Made by a program: the position numbers and the translations under genes. Below, piece by piece: positions 6,294-10,964 of a DNA stretch of 10,964 bases (position 1 is its first letter; every line of letters starts with the position of its first letter). The notes beneath the pieces were generated by a model. It did not search any database. It had not been told where the DNA came from and saw only the letters and a list, made by a program, of their open reading frames with translations. The stretch spans positions 1 to 10,964 of the forward strand of contig URIE01000055.1 of the NCBI GenBank assembly GCA_900547805.1, given 5' to 3'. Source of the stretch: an uncultured Collinsella sp. (GTDB lineage: Bacteria; Actinomycetota; Coriobacteriia; Coriobacteriales; Coriobacteriaceae).

Positions 6294-6375
6294 TCGAATC
6301 CCTCTGCGATGGGCCCAAAAATGAAAGGCCCCCATAGCTGGGAGCCTATCAAATCAGTGGTGGGCGATGAGGGAT
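6289..6375. repeat. Direct repeat copy B: overlaps the intact tRNA-Val 3' end
   Basis: This is the second copy of the 87-bp block at 6104-6190. It runs from a T-arm-like CGGGTTCGAATCCC, through the tRNA-Val terminator, into the tRNA's CCA, acceptor strand and the first T-stem bases, where the two copies part. The T-arm-like piece (6290-6304) is also a 15-bp inverted match of the tRNA's own T-arm (6369-6383). Confidence 0.85.
6317..6346 (-). terminator. Terminator of tRNA-Val
   Basis: On the - strand GGCTCCC-AGCTAT-GGGGGCC (6346 to 6327; six pairs plus one wobble) is followed by TTTCATTTTT. It lies 11 bases beyond the tRNA CCA. The same structure is duplicated at 6132-6161. Confidence 0.85.
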
Positions 6376-6433
6376 TCGAACCCCCAGCCTTGTGCGTGTA
6401 AAGCACCTGCGCTAACCGTTGCGCCAATCGCCC
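6358..6433 (-). tRNA. tRNA-Val (anticodon TAC)
   Basis: Read on the - strand, the acceptor GGGCGAT (6433-6427) pairs with ATCGCCC, followed by A73 and an encoded CCA (6360-6358). The D-stem is GCGC/GCGC and the D-loop AACGGTTA. The anticodon loop TTTACAC gives anticodon TAC at 6400-6398, which reads valine GUA. The T-arm is GGGGG-TTCGAAT-CCCTC. The mature length without CCA is 73. The anticodon stem has four good pairs and a G-A at its outer position, slightly unusual. It is followed by its terminator and preceded by an extended -10 promoter. Its 3' end is duplicated 185 bp away. Confidence 0.95.
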
Positions 6434-6443
6434 GTGCGGAGAG

Positions 6444-6452
6444 AGTATAGCA
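6444..6452 (-). promoter_or_regulatory. Extended -10 promoter element for tRNA-Val
   Basis: On the - strand the sequence reads TG-C-TATACT (6452 to 6444), an extended -10, placed 10 bases before the first tRNA base. No good -35 is visible 16-18 bp further up, as expected where an extended -10 compensates. Confidence 0.55.
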
Positions 6453-6563
6453 AAACAATCGCCTCATTCACCTCATATCCATTAAAGGTAACTCGCGCGT
6501 GTCACAGCGGAGCTGATTCAGTTGAGATTGCCTGAACATTCCGCCCCTCTTTACGCCCTCGGG

Positions 6564-6569
6564 TATACT
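6564..6569 (+). promoter_or_regulatory. Possible -10 element for asnB
   Basis: TATACT lies 51 bases before the asnB start, in the right orientation and at a sensible distance. No convincing -35 is found 16-19 bp upstream, so this is only a candidate. The rest of the 6434-6620 gap shows no conserved riboswitch or ARG box that I can recognise. Confidence 0.3.
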
Positions 6570-6620
6570 CAAAAGCTACTGATTCGATTTGATGCCCAGC
6601 AACAGCAGAGGGGATAGTAT

Positions 6621-8501
6621 ATGTGCGGTTTTGTCGGTTTTGTCGGTGGGACGGATAACCAATCCGAGGTGCTCACCAAGATGATGGACCGCATCGTCCA
6701 TCGTGGTCCCGACATGGGCGGCCAGTTTATCGACGGCCGCGTTGCCCTCGGCTTCCGCCGCCTGTCGATCCTCGACCTGACCGAGGCTGGCGCCCAACCC
6801 ATGGCCAACGAGGACGGTAGCGTCGTCATTGTCTTCAACGGCGAGATCTACAACTTCCAAGAACTCCGTTCCGAGCTCGAGGCCAAGGGCTACAAGTTCC
6901 ACTGCGGCGCCGACACCGAGAGTCTCCTGCACGGCTATGAGGAGTGGGGCGAGGCAGTACTCGATCGCTTGCGCGGTATGTACGCCTTCGTCATCTGGGA
7001 CAAGAAGAAGAACAAGCTTTTTGGCGCCCGCGATATCTTTGGCATCAAGCCGCTCTACTACTATCCCATGGCCGATGCGGGCGACGGCGCTCCGGGCGTG
7101 CTCTTTGGTTCCGAGATCAAGAGCTTCCTGGACTACCCGCACTTCCACAAGGCGGTCAACAAAAAGGCCCTGCGTCCGTACATGACGCTGCAGTATTCGG
7201 CAACCGAGGAGACCTTCTTCGAGGGTGTCTACAAGCTGCCGCCGGCGCACTACTTTACCGTCGATATCCCGACCGGCAAGATGAACATCGAGCGCTACTG
7301 GGATTGCGATTACTCTGCCGTCGAGAAGCCGTTCGAGGAGTACGTCGACGAGCTGGACGAGGTCGTGCACGAGAGCGTCGAGGCCCATCGCATCGCCGAC
7401 GTCAAGGTCGCGTCGTTCCTCTCCGGCGGCGTCGACTCCAGCTACATCGCCGCTTGCCTCATGCCCGACAAGACCTTCTCGGTGGGCTTCGATTACAAGA
7501 ATTTCAACGAGACTAACTACGCCAAGGAGCTTTCCGATAAGCTCGGCGTCGAGAATGTCCGCAAGATGATTACCGCCGACGAGTTCTTCGGTGCGCTCGA
7601 GGACATCCAGTATCACATGGACGAGCCGCAGTCCAACCTGTCTTCCGTGCCGCTGTGGTTCTTGGCCGAGATGGCTCGCAAGGACGTCACCGTCGTGCTT
7701 TCGGGCGAAGGTGCCGACGAGCTTTTTGGCGGCTACGCCTACTACGAGGACACGGTTCCGGTCCGCAAGTACAAAAAGATGGTGCCGCTGCCCATCCGTC
7801 GCGCGCTCGGTAACCTGGCGCTGCATATGCCGTACTTCAAGGGACATAACTTCCTGGTCAAGGGTGCCGAGATCCCCGAGAAGTCGTTCCTGGGACAGGC
7901 TCTGGTTTGGCCGGAGCGCGAGGTCGACAGCGTGCTCAAGCCCGAGTACAACACCGGCGACGGCGCCTTTGAGCTCGCTGCACCCATCTACGCACGCGTG
8001 AAGGGCCAGCCCGAGCTGGTCAAGAAGCAGTACCTGGACATGAACATGTGGCTCCCGGGCGACATTCTGCTCAAGGCCGACAAGATGTGCATGGCGCACT
8101 CGCTGGAGCTGCGCGTGCCCTTCCTGGATCGCAAAGTCATGGAGTTCGCCGAGCACATTCCCGACCGCTACCGCATCAACGAGAACGGCAACAAACAGGT
8201 ACTCCGCCACGCTGCCAACAAGTCGTTGCCCGATGAGTGGGCCACCCGTCCCAAGGTTGGCTTCCCGGTGCCGATTGTCTACTGGCTGCGCGAGCAAAAG
8301 TGGTACGACTATGTCAAGGAGTACTTCACCGCGCCGTGGGCAAGCGAGTTCTTCGATACCGACGAGCTCATGCACCTGCTCGATCTGCACTTTGCGGGCA
8401 AGGGCGATTTCCAGCGCAAGATCTATACGCCGCTCGTGTTCCTGGTGTGGTACAAGCGCTTCTTTATCGACGAGGACCAGCCCGCTGTTCAGGCTGCCTA
8501 G
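6621..8501 (+). CDS. asnB: Asparagine synthetase (glutamine-hydrolysing)
   Basis: This enzyme uses glutamine and ATP to amidate aspartate to asparagine. Its 626 residues are normal for the AsnB class of about 610-640. The N-terminal glutaminase domain starts MCGFVGFVGG, so after Met removal C2 is the Ntn nucleophile; GEIYNFQELR (about 74-83) and GARDIFGIKPLYYY (about 134-147) are family motifs. The synthetase domain has the ATP PP-loop SGGVDSS (268-274) and LSGEGADELFGGY (360-372). ATG 6621 is preceded by GAGGGG (6608-6613) with a 7-base gap. It is transcribed alone, with its own terminator. Relatives such as LtsA and the peptidoglycan-acting AsnB proteins amidate a diamino acid in peptidoglycan instead, and a Mur ligase lies next door. 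Plain asparagine synthesis remains the default. Confidence 0.93.
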   Translation: MCGFVGFVGGTDNQSEVLTKMMDRIVHRGPDMGGQFIDGRVALGFRRLSILDLTEAGAQPMANEDGSVVIVFNGEIYNFQELRSELEAKGYKFHCGADTESLLHGYEEWGEAVLDRLRGMYAFVIWDKKKNKLFGARDIFGIKPLYYYPMADAGDGAPGVLFGSEIKSFLDYPHFHKAVNKKALRPYMTLQYSATEETFFEGVYKLPPAHYFTVDIPTGKMNIERYWDCDYSAVEKPFEEYVDELDEVVHESVEAHRIADVKVASFLSGGVDSSYIAACLMPDKTFSVGFDYKNFNETNYAKELSDKLGVENVRKMITADEFFGALEDIQYHMDEPQSNLSSVPLWFLAEMARKDVTVVLSGEGADELFGGYAYYEDTVPVRKYKKMVPLPIRRALGNLALHMPYFKGHNFLVKGAEIPEKSFLGQALVWPEREVDSVLKPEYNTGDGAFELAAPIYARVKGQPELVKKQYLDMNMWLPGDILLKADKMCMAHSLELRVPFLDRKVMEFAEHIPDRYRINENGNKQVLRHAANKSLPDEWATRPKVGFPVPIVYWLREQKWYDYVKEYFTAPWASEFFDTDELMHLLDLHFAGKGDFQRKIYTPLVFLVWYKRFFIDEDQPAVQAA

Positions 8502-8526
8502 CCTCGGCTTACGAACGCCTGCGCGT

Positions 8527-8551
8527 AACGGCTCCTCCGGGAGCCGTTTTT
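8527..8551 (+). terminator. Terminator of asnB
   Basis: AACGGCTCC (8527-8535) pairs perfectly with GGAGCCGTT (8540-8548) around the loop TCCG, and a run of five Ts occupies 8547-8551. It starts 25 bases after the asnB stop. Confidence 0.93.
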
Positions 8552-8578
8552 GCGTGGGTGCGTTTCAGTTACTATAAA
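8550..8578 (+). promoter_or_regulatory. Candidate sigma-70-type promoter for the Mur ligase gene
   Basis: TTGCGT (8550-8555) and TATAAA (8573-8578) are separated by exactly 17 bp. The -10 matches the consensus at five of six positions, the -35 at three of six. The predicted start near 8585 gives a leader of about 30 bases. The -35 overlaps the T-run of the asnB terminator. Confidence 0.5.
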
Positions 8579-8613
8579 AACCGTCCCTGCCAAATGGCTG
8601 AGAAAGGTGAAAG

Positions 8614-10176
8614 ATGCACCATTCGGATTCCGCGACCGTGACCACGGTCGATACGCTTGCCAAACTGCTCGATGTGTGCGGCGAGCTGCGCGCATCAGAG
8701 CAGGTTGACGAGCGTGCCGTGACCGGCTGCTCGTTTGATTCGCGCGCGGTCTCGGCAGGTGACGTGTTCTTTTGCAAAGGTGCTGCCTTTAAGCCCGCGT
8801 TTTTGAGCATGGCGCTCGATGCGGGCGCCGTCGCATTTGTGTGCGAGGAGTCGCTGGTCGAGTCTCTGGAGCCGCTGGCGCAGGAGAGCGATGCGGCGAT
8901 GCTGGTCGTGGATAGCGTTCGCACGGCCATGGCCCTGTTGCCGCCGGAGGTCTACGACCGTCCCGACCACGACGTCAAGATCGTGGGCATCACCGGCACC
9001 AAGGGAAAGACCACGGCCGCTTTTATGCTCCAGTCCATCATTAAGGCGGCGGGTGAGTCCTGCGGCATGATCGGCTCGGTGAGTACCGACGATGGTATCG
9101 AGTGCTACGAGAGCACCAATACTACGCCCGAGGCCCCCGAGGTCTGGCGCCATATCGCCAACTGCCGCACGTCCGGTCGCCAGTCCATGGTCATGGAGGT
9201 CTCGAGCCAGGCGCTCAAGTACCAACGCGTCGAGAATCTGCCGTTTGACGTGGCGTGCTTCCTCAACATCGGCCGCGACCACATCTCGCCGATCGAACAC
9301 CCCACGTTTGAGGATTATTTTGAGAGCAAACTCAGGATCTTTGACCAGGCAAAGACCGCCGTGGTGAATCTGGGCACCGAAGAGGTCGACCGTGTGCTGG
9401 AGGCAGCGTCGACGGCCGAGCGCTTGGTGACCGTTGGCGTCGAGCATCCCGAGGCAAGCCTGTGGGCGAGCGACGTACGCATGGTCGGCTTTAGCATCGA
9501 GTTCAACTTGCATGGCCTGTGTGCCGACGAGTCCGAGGCGGGGGAGAAGGTCCTGCTGGGCATCGCGGGTGACTTTAACGTGGAAAACGCGCTGGTCGCT
9601 ATCGCCGCTGCGCGCGAGATCGGCATCGGTATCGAGGCTATCAAGAAGGGCCTCTCCAAACTGCGTGTGCCGGGCCGTATGGAGGTCGTGGAGTCGAAGG
9701 ACGGCCGCGTGATTTGTGTCGTCGACTACGCGCACAACCAGCTTTCGTTCCGCTCGCTTTTCTCGTCGGTCAAGCGCGCGTTTCCCGCCAGCCCGGTCAT
9801 CGCAGTGTTTGGCGCTGCCGGTGGCAAGGCACAGGAGCGCCGCGAGCAGCTTCCGCGCGAGGCCGCACCATATTCCGACCTGATGATCTTTGCCAACGAG
9901 GACCCGGCTCACGAGGACCCGATGAAGGTCTGTCGCGAGCTTGCCGAACATGTTCCCGACGATACGCCGAACAAGATCATCCTCGACCGCGAAGCCGCTG
10001 TGCATGCGGCGTTCAAGGCGGCGCGCGAGGAGTACGTCAACCCCGATGCTCCCACCATTGTCTTGCTGCTGGCAAAGGGTGACGAGGAGCTCATGCACGT
10101 GGGCGACGAGTTCGTGCCCATCGAGAGCGACCTTTCGCTGGCCAATCGTTTAATTGATGTTACCCAGTTTGATTAA
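8614..10176 (+). CDS. murE: MurE-like UDP-N-acetylmuramoyl-tripeptide synthetase (Mur ligase)
   Basis: An ATP-dependent Mur ligase expected to add the third amino acid to UDP-MurNAc-L-Ala-D-Glu in the cytosol. The 520 residues contain all three Mur domains: an N-terminal UMP-binding part with GCSFDSRAVSAGDVFF (38-53), a central ATPase with GITGTKGKTT (125-134), TTPEAPE (170-176), MEVSSQAL (194-201), NIGRDHIS (218-225) and the usually carbamoylated lysine in DYFESK (K239), and a C-terminal part with VPGRME (352-357), VDYAHN (370-375) and GAAGGK (400-405). The meso-diaminopimelate signature DNPR is replaced by NEDPAHEDP (428-436), and GKGHE by AKGDE (487-491). A third residue other than meso-diaminopimelate (lysine or ornithine type) is therefore likely. 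ATG 8614 has AAAGGTG at 8603-8609. A different Mur-ligase-like amide ligase is possible. Confidence 0.8.
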   Translation: MHHSDSATVTTVDTLAKLLDVCGELRASEQVDERAVTGCSFDSRAVSAGDVFFCKGAAFKPAFLSMALDAGAVAFVCEESLVESLEPLAQESDAAMLVVDSVRTAMALLPPEVYDRPDHDVKIVGITGTKGKTTAAFMLQSIIKAAGESCGMIGSVSTDDGIECYESTNTTPEAPEVWRHIANCRTSGRQSMVMEVSSQALKYQRVENLPFDVACFLNIGRDHISPIEHPTFEDYFESKLRIFDQAKTAVVNLGTEEVDRVLEAASTAERLVTVGVEHPEASLWASDVRMVGFSIEFNLHGLCADESEAGEKVLLGIAGDFNVENALVAIAAAREIGIGIEAIKKGLSKLRVPGRMEVVESKDGRVICVVDYAHNQLSFRSLFSSVKRAFPASPVIAVFGAAGGKAQERREQLPREAAPYSDLMIFANEDPAHEDPMKVCRELAEHVPDDTPNKIILDREAAVHAAFKAAREEYVNPDAPTIVLLLAKGDEELMHVGDEFVPIESDLSLANRLIDVTQFD

Positions 10177-10283
10177 CGAGCCGTAACGACGGCGGCGCCC
10201 TGAGCGCGCTGTCGCCATAAGCGTGTTCCCTCAATCAAAACATGCCGTCCAAGTCCCAACCCTTCTACGTAAACGGAGTAACC

Positions 10284-10964
10284 ATGTCCCACAACACCCT
10301 GCCGACCGTTGCCGAGCTTTCGGGCGAGATGCGCGAGCGCTTGGCCAAGGTCAAGTACGTCTTTACCGACCTGGACGCCACCATGCTCGCACCCGGCTCG
10401 TGCGTGCTGCGCGACAACGACGGCAACCCCTCGACCAAACTCGTCGAGGCCGTCGTGGCGCTCGCTCGCGCTGGCATTCAGGTGGTTCCCACCTCGGGCC
10501 GCAACCGTACCATGATTCACGAGGACGCGCGCGTGCTCGGCCTCAACTCCTACATTGGTGAGATGGGCGGCCTGGTCATGTACGACCTCAAGGCCAACGA
10601 CTGGGAGTACCTAACCGGTGACATGCCCTACGACCCCGCCTGCGGCCTTACGCCGCACCAGGTGATCGAGCAGACCGGCGTGTGCGAGAAGATTCTTGCC
10701 CGCTGGCCGCACAAGATCGAGTATCACAACGACATGTCGACCGGCTACAAGTACCGCGAGGTCACCGTCGGCATGCGCGGCGATGTGCCCGACGACGAGG
10801 TCCAGGCCATTCTCGACGAGGCCGGCTGCGGCCTGGTCTGGGCCTGTAACGGTCACCTGACGCATCTGTCCAAGCCGACGACGCTTGAGCTTAATCGCGT
10901 CGAGGACGGTCGCGCATTCAACATTAACCCTGCGGGCCTCAACAAAGGCGTCGCCATTGCGCGC
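10284..10964 (+). CDS. HAD-family hydrolase, N-terminal 227 residues (3' end outside window)
   Basis: The frame is open from ATG 10284 to the window edge. Motif I is FTDLDATML (27-35; D29 nucleophile, D31 acid/base), motif II is PTSGRN (69-74) and a motif III lysine sits in LNKGVAIA (K221). A cap domain lies between motifs II and III, and GEMGGLV (92-98) matches the 'ENGA' position of Cof-type and mannosyl-3-phosphoglycerate-phosphatase-like HAD-IIB proteins. Such enzymes dephosphorylate sugar phosphates or similar small molecules; the substrate here is unknown. GGAG at 10275-10278 with a 5-base gap supports the start. The remainder, with the motif IV aspartates, is outside the window. It lies 107 bases after the Mur ligase gene and could be co-transcribed. 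Confidence 0.85.
   Translation, partial: MSHNTLPTVAELSGEMRERLAKVKYVFTDLDATMLAPGSCVLRDNDGNPSTKLVEAVVALARAGIQVVPTSGRNRTMIHEDARVLGLNSYIGEMGGLVMYDLKANDWEYLTGDMPYDPACGLTPHQVIEQTGVCEKILARWPHKIEYHNDMSTGYKYREVTVGMRGDVPDDEVQAILDEAGCGLVWACNGHLTHLSKPTTLELNRVEDGRAFNINPAGLNKGVAIAR

Noticed and set aside
6057..6335. 92-codon frame on the - strand across the tRNA-fragment repeats
   Set aside because: Its sequence is translated tRNA fragments, terminator and hairpins, so a protein is implausible.
6104..6375. A CRISPR array from the repeated blocks
   Set aside because: There are only two copies, the repeat is 87 bp and contains tRNA and terminator sequence, and no cas genes are present.
10190..10216. GC-rich hairpin after the Mur ligase as a terminator
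   Set aside because: The pairing is short with a large bulge and no T-run follows, so read-through into the HAD gene is as likely.

Overview
The window reads as chromosomal DNA of a high-GC anaerobic actinobacterium, most likely a Coriobacteriia member such as Collinsella. This is inferred from GC-rich codon use, strong Shine-Dalgarno sites, the arginine gene order and the general look of the proteins; no rRNA marker is present, so the taxon stays an inference.

Layout: (1) Positions 1-599 hold the tail of one FMN split-barrel (pyridoxamine-5'-phosphate-oxidase-like) protein and a complete paralogue, closed by a very strong terminator (637-700). (2) Positions 734-5830 hold an arginine biosynthesis cluster, argC-argJ-argB-argD, all on the + strand. 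Two ArgR-type ARG boxes with centres 21 bp apart lie upstream of argC, and an extended hairpin sits just before the argC ribosome site. A well-formed terminator lies between argC and argJ, and another closes the cluster after argD. These four enzymes take N-acetylglutamate (made and recycled by ArgJ) to ornithine; carbamoylation and argininosuccinate steps are not encoded here. (3) Positions 5831-6620 are non-coding and the oddest part of the window. They contain an AT-rich 218-bp element with 35-bp imperfect terminal inverted repeats (5862-6079, MITE-like), then two 87-bp direct repeats (85/87 identical) carrying the 3' end of a tRNA plus its terminator, with a run of GC-rich hairpins between them, and then an intact tRNA-Val(TAC) on the - strand. 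(4) Positions 6621-8501 encode a glutamine-dependent asparagine synthetase with its own terminator. (5) Positions 8614-10176 encode a MurE-like Mur ligase with a plausible promoter that begins inside the preceding terminator. It lacks the DNPR signature of meso-diaminopimelate-adding MurE. (6) From 10284 to the window edge is the N-terminal part of a HAD-family hydrolase.

Most of the window is ordinary housekeeping metabolism. I found no defence system, CRISPR array, phage module or clearly new multi-gene system. The best leads are the repeat and tRNA-fragment island at 5862-6433, the in-operon terminator between argC and argJ, and the non-canonical substrate motif in the Mur ligase.
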